From assembly GCA_025266875.1 (NCBI GenBank), contig JALLLT010000098.1, forward strand, positions 1 to 44,493: a stretch of 44,493 nt of DNA. The letters run 5' to 3'. This document shows positions 33,469 to 44,483 of this stretch, piece by piece (position 1 is the first letter of the stretch; every line of letters begins with the position of its first letter). The notes under the pieces are model-generated. The model saw only the letters and a program-made list of their open reading frames with translations, made no database searches and had not been told where the DNA came from. The stretch comes from Fennellomyces sp. T-0311. Taxonomy: Eukaryota > Mucoromycota > Mucoromycetes > Mucorales > Lichtheimiaceae. A program made the position numbers and the translations under genes.

Positions 33469-34905
33469 GTTTCGACCCATGTCCACTATAGTAGATCAAA
33501 TCTGCCACGCCCGGTATATCGCCTGATGCTAAAAACAAGTGAACATGCATGAAAATGTCCTCTTCATCATCCACTTTTAATGTCATTCCAGTTGTTGAGA
33601 GAAGGCGTAGCTCCTTCATCAAGGGTGACAAAAACGAATGAATATCTTTCGGCTTTGTGGGTCCTGGAATTACGGCGACTTGCAGCATGTTATGAAGCTT
33701 ATATCTAAGTGAACTTTTAAGCAAGCCAGTCCAGTAATAGAGTAGTAACGTGTACCTTTCATCACTTGGTAGATTCAGCACTACTAGGTGAACAATAGTT
33801 ATAGAAACATTTGTTCCATGACCACTGTGAAATGATGCAAACCCATCTACATAAAGCGCTAGAGCAACGTCAAATTCGCGGCTGAACTGATTTTCAAGGC
33901 GAATAAACGTATTACCATCGAATATATCCATAATGCTATCTTGAGGATTGCAGTTGTATGTCTCACAAAACATTTCCCGATAGCGCGGTTGGGCAAGCAT
34001 GGCACCCAATAGCTCGCTGGTTGGTAAGTAGCGCATATTTGCAAATGCCTCATCCAGTTTTTCACTTTTGTAACGAGGTTCGTAACGCCAATCACAAGAT
34101 GTTTGGTCATCGTACTCGAATAACATGCACCCATTCCTGCATACATCATAAGATACACTCTTGACAGGGAATGCTCGCAACATGGTCTTGTTTGCTAGAT
34201 ATGGCGAATCTAAAGGCTCAGGCCCTATCGTGGATACAAATGAGTAATGTGTCAATGTGCTTTACCACGAGGAGACTTACATCCGCCTTTGCTCTTACGC
34301 CACTCGTTGCAAAACTTTAGAATCTCTTCGTGACCTTCTCTTGAAATATTCCTTCTTTGAACTATATTGCTTAGGCGGCAATCTCAATAAGCATTCTCTC
34401 GGATTGTCGGTAGTTCTCAATTACCAATCACTTTCATAGCTGGATTAGATCGCTCTTCTATCTGGGTAGCTGCATAGTAATCCTCCATCTCGTCGCTTTC
34501 TTCACTCGGTTGGAAGTAACTATCTACAAACGTTTCACGAAGTCCTAAGTCGTTGTAGCCCTGTTCATAATAGTTGATGTATTATTGTTTGCTGTTACTC
34601 GGACTGGCTATATCATACTCAATCATAGGCGATGGGCTTCTTTCAGCTGCTGTGTTCTGGATTTCGCGTAGCTGGCCGACATTGTCCAAGAAATCTTCAC
34701 GAGTTGTTGAGTGCTGTACCGAATCGACAATTTCTTCACGATTGACACTTTTTTCACGATCGTGAATACTCGCTTGATTACTGCGAACTTCGGCATCAAC
34801 AGACATTTCATTCGCTGAATCATTGGAATCCAGAGCTATGCAGAATTGCTCATGCCTGTTTAAATTGTCTGGAACGTTGTATCCGCAAAAGCGACCGAAA
34901 GGCAT

Positions 34906-35004
34906 AGTGAATATGTATTAGCTTGTGCAAGGTGTAATAGAATAATTTCGCCAAAATTTTTTGCTCCTTTCCGCAGCTCATTACAGTGGTAAGAAAGCTC
35001 TAAA
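34906..35004. promoter_or_regulatory. Short divergent intergenic region between CACTA transposase and partner
   Basis: Only 99 bp separates the two outward-facing ATG codons (34905 minus, 35005 plus). A shared bidirectional promoter is inferred from the geometry alone; no clear TATA element is seen. Confidence 0.4.
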
Positions 35005-35868
35005 ATGCCAAGAGATCAAGATACATCCCAGCGAACAGATGAGAGTATTCCGCTTACAGAAACTACTGGGCAACGGATCTTACAAGCTCTGGAAAGTGTT
35101 ACGCAGCTGCTGCATAATAACAATGCCCAGCCTTCATTTTCTACTGCGCGCCAGGGAGCATCGGAAGGCGCGACGAATCACTGCAAAAATCCTACTACCA
35201 CTGTGGATGGTAAAGAGAAAAATATCAAAGATATTACTATACCTCATGTGAAGGCAGCACTTACAAGTTACTTTGGAGTAATCGATGAAAACCTTGAATC
35301 TGTTCAAAAGGACTTTACTGTACACTTGATGCGACCATTACGCGATCATATGCAGTACAAACTACGTGAGAGTGGACTTCCAGAGACTACAGCATGGAAT
35401 GATATACCTCCAGGGATCCAAGAAGCAGCAATTGAACGGCTTGAACAGAAGGCACTCAAAGTTCTGAATGTACGATTGGCGGATTGCACAGGCAATTGAA
35501 TTGCAAAGTACGCAGGTCACCAAAGGTGGAACAATCGTGTTTGCTCAACAAAAAAAAGGAGAGAATCGATGCTCGAGAGAGTGATGACCCTAGGTTTCGA
35601 CTAACTCCAAGCCGACCGCCCACATCAAGAAGATCAAGGTACATCTGTAAGGTATCATATAATATTTGCTAATAGATGTTTCTTCACTCATAGTGACAAG
35701 GATCTGCTTTCGAGCGATCAGTTTAACTTTTCAAGTAGCATTCATGTCCATGGAGCAACACGTAGCCACAGTCATAGCAGGCGTACCAGCTCGAGCTTCA
35801 ATCGCGAAGAATCAGGACTAGTGTTCAAGTATATGTGCAGCTTAATATTTTCTCGCTTAATTAAATAG
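35005..35868 (+). pseudogene. Unrecognised CACTA-linked partner gene (two frameshifts)
   Basis: ATG 35005 opens MPRDQDTSQRTDESIP. A folded-looking segment follows: ITIPHVKAALTSYFGVIDEN, TVHLMRPLRDHMQYKLRES, AWNDIPPGIQEAAIERLEQK, VLN. The original frame then appears to continue as YDWRIAQAIELQST and, after a run of eight A (35550-35557), as ERIDARESDDPRFRLTPS. This needs one extra base near 35470 and one in the A run. An intron at 35639-35693 leads to exon 2 (35694-35868), rich in Ser and His (GATRSHSHSRRTSSS). I do not recognise the family. The divergent position 99 bp from the transposase suggests an accessory transposition or regulatory protein, which is inference. Confidence 0.6.
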
Positions 35869-36150
35869 GGCTGTTATTGGATGGTATTCAAAATTCGTTA
35901 TTCACCCCGAATAAAATAAAATAAACGGTGCCTCGGTGCCACGTTTCCTAATTGGGGCGAAAATAAACCTTATTACCCTCTCGATAAACTCTAAAATCAA
36001 GTCCTATAAACATTGTTTCCCCGCTCACAACATAGTGTTTATTCACCATAACCAAAAAAATTTATGGGGTGGGGGGGAGGGTACTCCATATCCCAACAGT
36101 TATACAAACATAAAAAAAATGTGAAATATAAAGAAAAAACAAAAAAGGAA

Positions 36151-36640
36151 CTAACGACGAAGCATCTCCTCACGGAAAAGTGAGAAAGACGCGTCTAAAG
36201 ATGAAATGTCATCACCCAGACGATCAACCTTGCGGTTGAGTTCCTGAACCAATGATATAAGAAGCGTCAAATTCTATGAATGCGTGTAAGTTTCTTTGGT
36301 TCCTTCTTTTTTCTTCAAGCACTTACACCCAAAACTAAAGAGTTGCTTTCCGCCTGCGGTTGCGGTTGCGGTGTCGCAAACCGTTCGGCAAGCATGGTCA
36401 ATGGAGCAAGGGCATCGTGCAGCATCGTGCGACGGGGGCGGATTGGCTCGGGGATCGTGGCGGCACAGCGAGGAGCAGGCAGATCCTCCACGACGCCCAC
36501 TTCGGCATCAGAGAACTTTTGCTCGCTGCCGTCGTCTTGCTCGCTGCCGTCGTCGCGCTCGCTACTGTCTTCGCGCTTGCTACTGTCTTCATGCTCGCTG
36601 CTGGCTTCTTCAGTCTCGACGTTAGCACATCGGAAAAACT
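36151..36640 (-). pseudogene. Unrecognised acidic/coiled-coil protein, 5' part missing
   Basis: The minus-strand exons are 36640-36327 and 36273-36151, with a GTAAGT donor, a 53-bp intron and phase 0. The readable part begins in a Ser/Asp/Glu repeat (SSEHEDSSKREDSS and similar), continues MLHDALAPLTMLAERFATP with a Pro-Gln run, and ends in a heptad-like helix (LVQELNRKVDRLGDDISSL) and EEMLRR. The upstream side stops at the CAACCC repeats at 36641, so the N-terminus is lost or lies beyond an insertion. Opposite the inserted block, the KDZ transposase points the other way, so this may have been the divergent partner of the KDZ element. No function can be assigned. Confidence 0.5.
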
Positions 36641-36790
36641 GTCAACCCTTCTCAACCCTTCTCAACCCTCCTCAACCCTTCTCAACCCCGTCAACCCCGA
36701 TTCACGGAACCCCCCGCCTTCAAATGTGCTCTCAACATTGAGCGGGTTTATAAACCCTTCTCAACGTTCAGTCAACACACCACAACGTTG
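36641..36790. repeat. CTCAACCCTT tandem repeats and GGTTTATAAACC palindrome
   Basis: Six imperfect CTCAACCCTT-like units occupy 36641-36700. A palindrome GGGTTTATAAACCC lies at 36744-36757. The same motifs recur at 42757-42860, bracketing the Plavaka pair, so these may be the subterminal regions of that element. Confidence 0.6.
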
Positions 36791-36982
36791 TATCGTATTT
36801 ATAAATCATGCAAACGTTAGGAAGATTATTTAGCTGGAGAGCCTTCACGCGAGCCAAATCAATTATATAGTGTATACACATTCTTTCCAACCCATTCACA
36901 GTACTATATATATACTGTATACGATATTTTCTTTCAAAATATGGACGTTTTATTCGTTTGGACATACAAACAGCTATTTACT

Positions 36983-38707
36983 CTAGTTCATGCGTCTTCT
37001 TTTGACAGGCTTTGCCTGAGTGCGGACGATATCCGCCTCAGGCACTTCAGGAGCCATGGAATATGGCTGGTGGGCTTGCAACTCTTCTTGACGTATAACG
37101 CCAGCAAAAAGCTCGGCAACACTACGTTCTGCATTGCTAGCTTTTAACTTTGCACGTTCGATGTGCTCGTGCACCCATTTCTGAACTGGTAGCCAGGAAA
37201 TGTACTTGCCGAGCTCACCAGTGCTGCTAAGCATGTCACGGTAAGCCCTATCCCAGAAGGAGTCCCACTTGAATTCGTCTTTCTGGACAGTACGCTTGCC
37301 CTTGGTACCGCCAGAATCCTCATTCACAGCATTGCTGGGCCCACCAGCTGCATCATCGGTGATCTTCTCACCTTCCTGCTTCTCCATATCCCCGATTTTC
37401 TTGCCCAACCGATACAAAATCTATATACGAATATATAAGCATGAGTACTCACCTTAGTATTGGTGTAATTACCATCAGTGTAATGAGCGCGATACACTCC
37501 TTGGATATGAGGCGGGGGCAAGGATTCAGCTTCTTAATCCCACGGCCACAGACAAGCACACTGACAATACAGTCGATGATGCAGCGCGAGTAGAGATACT
37601 TTCCATCGAGCTTGTAGTTCTTGCGAGCGAATCTATTAATGATACATATGCAAGTAACATAAGCTTTGTGATTTACAAGGAAATCGATGCAGTAACACAA
37701 TACCGATGGTCTTCTACCATGTATCGATAGATCTCGATCCGGGAGCTTACATCCGCAGGAAAATCGCAACCGGGGAAAGTATAGCCAGCCAGCCAATTGT
37801 TAACAGCACTGTGAAGCTGTGTACGTTGGATAGAGATCATCCTGAAGTACTACAAATAAGAGATTCGAATGTTATGTTCAATATAGCACGATACCATTCT
37901 GCTCTATGCTTACATGGCCGTCGAGCGTTGGACTAATTGGCCTGTCTGGTTCAAAAGTGCCACCAAAAATCAGCTGGAGCTGTTTCTTACATGACAGACT
38001 TGCGTCTGCCACGTTCGGAAAGGCATTTTCCAAAGCTACAAAGCGAGCAGCGCCTTTCACCAGAGCTGGCCATTGAGGAGAGCCTACCTCAATATTATAA
38101 TGAGGTGGAGGTGGGGGCGTAACAGCACTTGATAGTGAAGAGTATATGAATATGCAAGATGCAGGGGACTAATAGATTGCTTACCTTGATTGCGGAAGCT
38201 GCTGCAAACGCTGAGGAACGTTTTTGATGCGAGCAACCTTTGGTGCTGCACCTTCATCCTCGAACTCAGATTCGTCCAAAGATTCTTCCAAAGATTCTTC
38301 CTACAATTGATACATGATTAAAGATGTGCTTCCCTTCAAAGGTTGCTATACCTCTTCATTCCATTGACGACTGAAAGATGGACTCAGATTCGGCATTCGG
38401 ACGCTAAGAAAAGAATGTCGCCAAAACGGTTTAAATGACGACTATATCACCCACCACTGTAAAGAACAAACTGATATACAACTTACATAGAGCCATTCTG
38501 CCCAGCATTCGAAGCAAGGACTCTTCTGCCTTGTTGCTGGCTCATACTTTCGTCCTCGTCTTCCAAATCTATAAAAGATAATTGCACCAATGTAAACAAT
38601 ACGAATGTATCCATGCATAGCGCGGTCGCTAGAGTGTATTTACTATGTATCAAGTAGTTGGCAGGTGGCCGATACTGTTTTCTAGTAGGGTTTGGAGTGT
38701 TAACCAT
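36983..38707 (-). pseudogene. Unrecognised multi-exon gene divergent from the Plavaka transposase
   Basis: ATG 38707 opens MVNTPNPTRKQYRPPANYL. Successive short exons keep frame: EDEDESMSQQQGRRVL, VRMPNLSPSFSRQWNEE, an acidic piece with NVPQRLQQLPQ, then PQWPALVKGAARFVALENAF..SCKKQLQLIFGGTF, YFRMISIQRTQLHSAVNNWL, EIYRYMVEDHRYCVTASIS, KNYKLDGKYLYSRCIIDCIV, PPHIQGVYRAHYTDGNYTN, and a last exon with DSFWDRAYRDML, WLPVQKWVHEHIERAKL and KPVKRRRMN. About eight introns of 30-110 bp are implied. The only clear defect is a 1-bp loss in a run of five C (37514-37518 on plus) between KKLNPC and PPPHIQG. I do not recognise the family. The C-terminal KRRR could be a nuclear signal. Its divergent placement next to the transposase suggests an accessory protein of that element. 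Confidence 0.65.
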
Positions 38708-39280
38708 TTTTTTACAAGTAATTAGTAAGAAAGAAAACAAAAGTATTTTCAGTGACTGACTGCTGTATCCGCACGCGAAGGCGGTACTGATCTTTGTCAT
38801 CGGTGTTTCGCGTATAGCCTATCAAACCTTATTCTGATAATTCGTTTTTTGGCGTTGTAGCACCAAGCGGAATTAATATAAATCGCCGTTCCATTAACAC
38901 CAATGAAAAACACATGGCAAGCGGCGCGAGCCGGATCATGAAAGACTTTCCCAGTTGGTGGCGATTACTATTTTCCATAGCATTCCATGATCATCACTAA
39001 TGTACTTGCTAAAGCTGTAGAAAATATAAGCTTAGCAACGGAACGTCAAGTTCGGGCTCATGCATATCATATGCAAATCGCGGCATATCTGAGCTTATTT
39101 ATCTTCTTTTAAGTTTCTTTGGGCTTCTCTTTTGCATTATAGGTGGCAGTATATAGTGAATGATCACGATACTTGATAAAAATGTACGAATTACCAGGTT
39201 GACAGTCTGTGTAACAAACATTTATGTTAGCTTAATTTATCAGTGTACATGAACCACTTTTATCACTCTTTACATTCACC
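38708..39280. promoter_or_regulatory. Divergent intergenic region of the Plavaka gene pair
   Basis: This 573-bp AT-rich spacer lies between two outward-facing genes (ATG 38707 minus, ATG 39281 plus) and presumably holds both promoters. No specific element is evident. Confidence 0.35.
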
Positions 39281-42200
39281 ATGCCACACCAATATCAATG
39301 TTGCTATCGTAACTGCCTCTCTAAGCGCACATTTGCGTCAGTAAAGGCTCTTCGTTCTCATATAATGACGATGCATGCGAATCAACCTTTGCCATTTGTC
39401 GATACGCCATTGCAGTGTTCTGAAGATGATAGCACAGCGGATGCCCATATGTCATCACTGACTGAGCAAATAAATGAAAGTAACTTGCTTCACGAACAAG
39501 AAGCTCATGTTGCGCCCATGGATTTTACTATGGAACATGACACGCTAGCCGACAAAAACGATGAAGATGCATATATTGAAGGTACGTTACAACGGTAAAA
39601 TAGACTCGTCGACTCGATATCAACGTGTTTGCGCTACAAAGAACCTTTCTCTGGGGATTTGTGGTCTAAGCCAGCCAGCTCGAAGAACTCCCCAAAGGCA
39701 ATTGACATATCTAGCCTAGAACTATTGATTGCCGAGTTCGCTTTAGATAACGGGCTCTCACAGGCACAATACAAGCGGTATAAAATCAAAAAACATTATC
39801 AAGATATTATATTCTCAACTAATTTCGAGTATACCTTAGCCTTGTTGAACTTATTATGATTGCTCAAGAGCATGCAAGAGTGGCGCCATTGGAGCATAAT
39901 GCACTATTCACGACTTTCGATAGCGTATTTCGAACGATATCTAAGAATCAAAGCGAGAAGTATACACTGGTACGTAACCGTTGATGTTATGTGTATGTCA
40001 CGATGAATTTTTTCAAACAACTCGACTACGTATTTTCTAGCCGTTTAAAACCGAAAAGATTGATCTCGATCTTGTTCCTGACTTCCCTAAAAAGCACAAA
40101 CAGCAATTCCTGGAGGTAATTGGCCAACCGTCCCTCATTTACCGCGATATTCGCAATTTGGCCGAGAAACTCTTCAGCCATCCACTATTCAACGACGTAA
40201 CACGTTTACACCCCGCTACTGTTACCAGAGATGGAAAAAGAGTATATAGCGATATCTACAGCGGACAATGGTGGCAAGAGCTCCAGGTATAAATATACCA
40301 AGCGATTTAGCATCAGTGGTATACGTATTAACGCGGTTAATGTTCGTCCATAGAAGATATCAAAGGAGGGATGCGTTATTCTTGGTCTTATGCTTGCATC
40401 AGACAAAACAGTAATTACCGGCAACCTGAGAAATAGTGCGTGGCTGATATACTTGAAGCTAGGTTAGTAGTAACATATGGCATAAATATGGTTAATGTGT
40501 AACGGCTAAGCATTTTATGGCTACGTAGCAAACACTCCTTTTGAGTATAGAACCAAAGATACGTTGCACGGTACTCGCTTACTAGCATATTTGCCGGTTA
40601 TTGAAAGCAAGAGGTTGTCGAATAAGAAATGGTTTCCATTAGCAAAAAAGGCGATCTTCCATTACTGTATTAGTCTCGTCATGGCACCTTTTCGAAAGTT
40701 CGACATCTTCAAGATGCAAGGGCCAGATCAAAAAGTATACAAATGTATCCCCGCGTTGGCAGCGTATTCCGCAGATTACCAAGAACAGTAAGTATCGCTG
40801 ACTCTTTGCATGTATATTTATTAAACATTATATTAGATCGCTTCTCGCCTTAGTTAAAAGCGGAAATACCGCCCGAGGTTGCCCACGTTGCTTCGTTCTG
40901 ACAAGCGAGTACCGCGAAAACGGTACAGCGGAACTACGAACGTCATCCAAGATGGAACATTTGTACAAACTTGGAAACGGTCTTTTGCACGGCACCGAAG
41001 GAGAAAAAGAAGAAGATGAAGAAGATGAGGAAATATTCATGGAGATTTCAATGCATAACATCCAGGTACTATCAATCAATAATGTAGATATTTTACTTTT
41101 TTGCTAAACATGGCATTATACTATATATGATAGAACGCATTTTGGAAACTTCCTCAACCATTCTTTGATCTCCATGATTCACTACTTGTGGATGACTTGC
41201 ACCAGCTTGGCGGTGTATACGAACACTTGCTCAACTGTCTCGACAAACTGATCATGGATCTGAATGGTACCAAAGGAGCTTCCATCATTGAAGAAATTAA
41301 CAATCGAGCATCCATGATACCTCAGTACAAAGATCATCGTCGGTTCAACCAAGGCATTTTTCCACGCTTTTTGCGAAATCCAACTTATACAGAATGGCGA
41401 AGCAATATGGCTATCATCTTACCTTGCTGTTACGATTATATTCCGCTACAAGCAGCACTTTGCTTGCGTCATTTCTTGGATTTCGTAATGCACGCCACCG
41501 CCGAGGAACATACGAGGATAGTCTTACTGAAATGGAGGAGTCATTGGATGCATACTATAAGTACAGTCCAATATTCCAAAAGTACTCTCCATCCGGTTTG
41601 AACTTCCCCAAAAATCACATGCTTCAAAAGTATGCCCACGATATCCGATCTCGGGGTATAATCAGAGGCTATAGCACAACCAGCTCCGAGCATCAACACA
41701 CTATCGATGTAAAGAAGCCGGCAAAACGAACTAACGGTCGGTTTGATTCGCTGTCCCAAATGGCCAACTTTATTCAAAAGAAGGACCTACTTTTTGACGT
41801 TGCCATAAACCAATCAAGTACTCTTACAACATCGCTTCGCGCAAAAGCGACAATTTCCAAGATCATTTCCAGACGAAGCCAACTGTCATATAAGCTCGCA
41901 TCAGAAACAGATCCCAAAGAAGTATCCGTATTATCACAGCAAGGCACTTTCCATGGATTGTCCATAATCCTTCGCTCCTTCTTCCACACCACTATCGATA
42001 ACAACTTCGCACGTGTTGCACTACGCAACTTACCACAGCTCGACGACGATACGATCAAGGTGTATCAAACCTTGATAGTAGAGGACTGCGACACCAATGG
42101 CAAGGTTATTATCGACAAGATCAGAACACATGATCAGTTTCATGGCCGTGAAAGGAAAGATTTCGCGGTATTTGAGTTCCCCAACATCAAGGACAGGAGC

Positions 42201-42623
42201 GACAAAGAGATATACGAGTCGTATGGCCAAGTCCTCATGGTCTTCCGGGCGAAGTACAGGGGTAGAGAATACGATCTGGTACTGGCACGCCGATACTGTC
42301 CTTTGGGCGAAACACACAAGACTGGGTTAGAGGTTATTTCACCTGACCTTGACGATACGTATAAAGGCCTGTTTATAAGCCAAATCGAACGGGTAAAGCG
42401 TACAATCCATGTCGTTCCGGATTATGATTCAGATGCTTTCGTTGATCCTGTCCTGGGATCAATGTATGGAAAGTATTTACTGAATCATGATTCGGATCGG
42501 TTTTCCTGGTGCAACAGCAGAGGCCGACTTCCACATATCAATGAAAGAAGCAAAGAGTTTGTTCACTGGAATAAGGAGTACGATAATCCCAAGCAAGTAG
42601 GCACGGAAGATGATGACGCCTAG
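39281..42623 (+). pseudogene. Plavaka-type transposase, copy 2 (nearly intact, one frameshift)
   Basis: Eight exons keep phase: 39281-39581, 39642-39777, 39840-39969, 40041-40286, 40354-40462, 40529-40787, 40837-41065, 41134-42623. Together they encode about 965 residues. It starts with a C2H2-like finger (CCYRNC..SHIMTMH), then SSLELLIAEFALDNGLS, IDLDLVPDFPKKHKQQF, CVILGLMLASDKTVITG, RLLAYLPVIESKRLS, a CPRC knuckle, VDDLHQLGGVYEHLL, RFLRNPTYTEWRSNMAI, GLNFPKNHMLQKYAHDI, EHQHTIDVKKPAKRT, and a 280-residue C-terminal domain ending EDDDA. A 1-bp deletion near 41513 (between ATAEEHT and DSLTEMEES; copy 1 is continuous here) is the only defect seen. The domain order follows fungal Plavaka transposases. 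Confidence 0.88.
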
Positions 42624-42756
42624 ATCTACCTAAGAGTATTTGATATTATTGTCTATAAAACGTTGCGTATTCATATACTTGGTTACTGTTTATAAAGGTG
42701 CTTAACCCGCTTCAACACAATTCAAGGTAGATAAAATCTGTTCACGATTTTAAACG

Positions 42757-42860
42757 CTCTCAACCCTCTCTCAACCCCGCCAACATTTTGATAGGATTAT
42801 AAACCCTGTCAACCCCGCTAAATGTTTTGGTAGGTTTATAAACCCTGTCAACCTTCACAA
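42757..42860. repeat. CTCAACCC units and GGTTTATAAACC palindromes, right-hand block
   Basis: CTCTCAACCCTCTCTCAACCC is followed by two TTATAAACCCTGTCAACC units, one containing GGTTTATAAACC at 42833-42844. These match the block at 36641-36790 but run in the same orientation, so they are not simple terminal inverted repeats. Confidence 0.55.
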
Positions 42861-42989
42861 GGGCTTAATCAGCGCGGTATCTTTTCCGATGATTAGCTCT
42901 AATGTTGCGTACATGCAAATTTCTTTGCTATGATACAATGCCATCATCTGCATATGAATGTTTAGTAATAGCTAATGATAACTCTATAG

Positions 42990-44483
42990 CGTGGAATTTG
43001 GATTGCATTGGATGGAAACATGCAATTGCGTCGTCGAAAGCTAAATGCTGAAGACACAAACATGCCAGATACCCGCACCTTTTTTTCTGCTGACGCTTTG
43101 CAGCACAAATATGATAAAGAGGCAACTCTACCACCAACCTCGGCTGACCAGAGTTGTCAGAGTCATCTTCGAGTTGCTGACCTAAATATCACGAATAAGA
43201 AGATTCCTAAGTTCTTCAAGAACAGCGTCGTAGGTTGTACGTGTGCCAGACACACAATACCGCTCCAGTTTACAAATATGATCGAGTCTGGTGAAAAGTC
43301 TGTAGTATGCATCGAAATAGTCCATTAGAGCTTACACCCCGAAAACCTTTAGATTCAAGTACCCCCTTGCGGTTATCGAAGCCTTCAAGAAACAGTACGG
43401 AAATGACGACATCAATGTTATGTACGATATTGCATGTCGATTCAAACCAGCTTTGAAGGTAAGCTACAAAACTAGAGGAGGCCATGACTTTAATAATAGA
43501 GTCGGTCTGTCAAGCAACAGCTTAACTTATATTTTATTAACATACGTGATATTACTAATTAGTCCACTTTTCCGAAGCTCAATAACAGTAAAGTTGCCGT
43601 TTCCGTCTTCCATGCATACGCCCATACAATGAGTTGCCAAGTTCAATATCATCCTCGCTACCAAAATGGCATGGCTTTGACAGATGGAGAAGGTTTTTAT
43701 TATTATTTTTATTTTGGCTTGGTACAAAAACGTCCAAACCCCAGAAGTATAATTCTCACCCGTTCTAACCGGTTTACTTTTATATGATAAAGGTTTAGAG
43801 CGTGTATGGTCTTATCTTGGTAATTATGTTTCAGTCACTCGCCAGATGACCTCGCAAAGACGGCAATGCACACTCGATAACGCCATTAAGCATTTCAGAT
43901 GGAAACGTCTTCTAAGCATGCGTAAGAGTGTACAGAATTTATATAACACCTTTGATTTAAAACGTCATTTATTTTCGGTAAGATAACACTCTTCAGAGAA
44001 AGAAAGCAAACGCCAATGCTATCAAGAAAAGAGCCAGCGAATACCTCTCCAAAAAGGTATCAGAGCTCGATGAAGGGGATAATCATCGATGGTGGGCCAA
44101 AGAAAGTATTTCGCATGAAGAAATAGACATCAACTGGAGAAAATACTGTGAAGACGTCTCGTCATACAAGAAAAATCTCAATCCTGATGGCTCGCTGGCG
44201 AGCGCAAGCAGAGAAGCTCAAGAAGTAACTTACTATTTGGAGCTAAAGGAGTACTACTCTCACAAGTAAGTAATTCTAACTCAAACGCCAAATGTATATA
44301 GTGTGCGATATAACCTTTATAATATATGGATATAGTGACGAGTTACAAAAGCAAGAAGGCTTGTGCAGAAAGCGCAGCATAAGTGATGATGAGAGAGGTT
44401 TGTGTACTAGTCTATTAGAGACAAATCGAGATTTTGCAGAAAAGAATGACAATACTGGTGGATTCTTTCATTTTAATAGCTGA
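42990..44483 (+). pseudogene. KDZ (Kyakuja-Dileera-Zisupton) transposase, 5' truncated
   Basis: Readable exons are 42990-43297, 43353-43458, 43563-43692, 43793 to about 43920, one from about 44000 to 44268, and one from 44335 to the TGA at 44481-44483. Motifs are IALDGNMQLRRRK (first Asp), VVGCTCARHTIPLQF, KYPLAVIEAFKKQYG, INVMYDIACRFKPAL (second Asp), VSVFHAYAHTMSCQVQYHPRYQ, GMALTDGEGLERVWSYLG (Glu), and MTSQRRQCTLDNAIKHF, followed by a charged helical C-terminus. These are the hallmark blocks of KDZ transposases. The Cys-rich N-terminal domain expected upstream is missing; only about 130 bp separates the first readable exon from the CAACCC block. The junction near 43920-44000 cannot be spliced cleanly in frame. 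Confidence 0.85.

Larger units (their letters stand above)
28366..34905 (-). pseudogene. CACTA/Tnp2 transposase gene with three nested insertions
   Basis: From ATG 34905: a finger-like CGYNVPDNLNRHEQFC, acidic linker, LDSPYLANKTML, LFEYDD..CDWRYEPRYKS, YLPTSELLGAMLAQPRY, IMDIFDGNTFIRL, DVALALYVDGFASFH, PGPTKPKDIHSFLSPLMKEL, LASGDIPGVADL, SGHGSKHGCRTCRI (across the hAT-2 site), YELDELHLIGQNLA, RGVDWIDFLLYAVPTLVF, NEHYLRHVPKVIEELGPL, SRVAPSANASNALVK, VTAMILVDLNATKNN, and the C-terminal TRLYVTDVEHIECFAG..NQVYYIYL. This is the full domain order of a Tnp2 (Transposase_21) protein. hAT-2 (32032-33468), solo LTR 2 (30150-30543) and hAT-1 (28420-29856) interrupt it, and each removal restores frame. 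Stops include TGA 31733-31735, TAG 31374-31376, TGA 30634-30636 and TGA 28404-28406, plus a frame change near 30830. Confidence 0.9.

Noticed and set aside
36641..36705. Regularly spaced CAACCC units as a CRISPR-like array
   Set aside because: The units are about 10 bp with no unique spacers, the DNA is fungal, and the same motif occurs at another site as part of an apparent transposon end.
36280..36741. Plus-strand Ser/Leu/Pro-rich ORFs of 109-157 codons
   Set aside because: They are antisense to the Ser/Asp/Glu repeat gene at 36151-36640 and run into the CAACCC repeats; the minus-strand reading has splice signals and a coiled coil.
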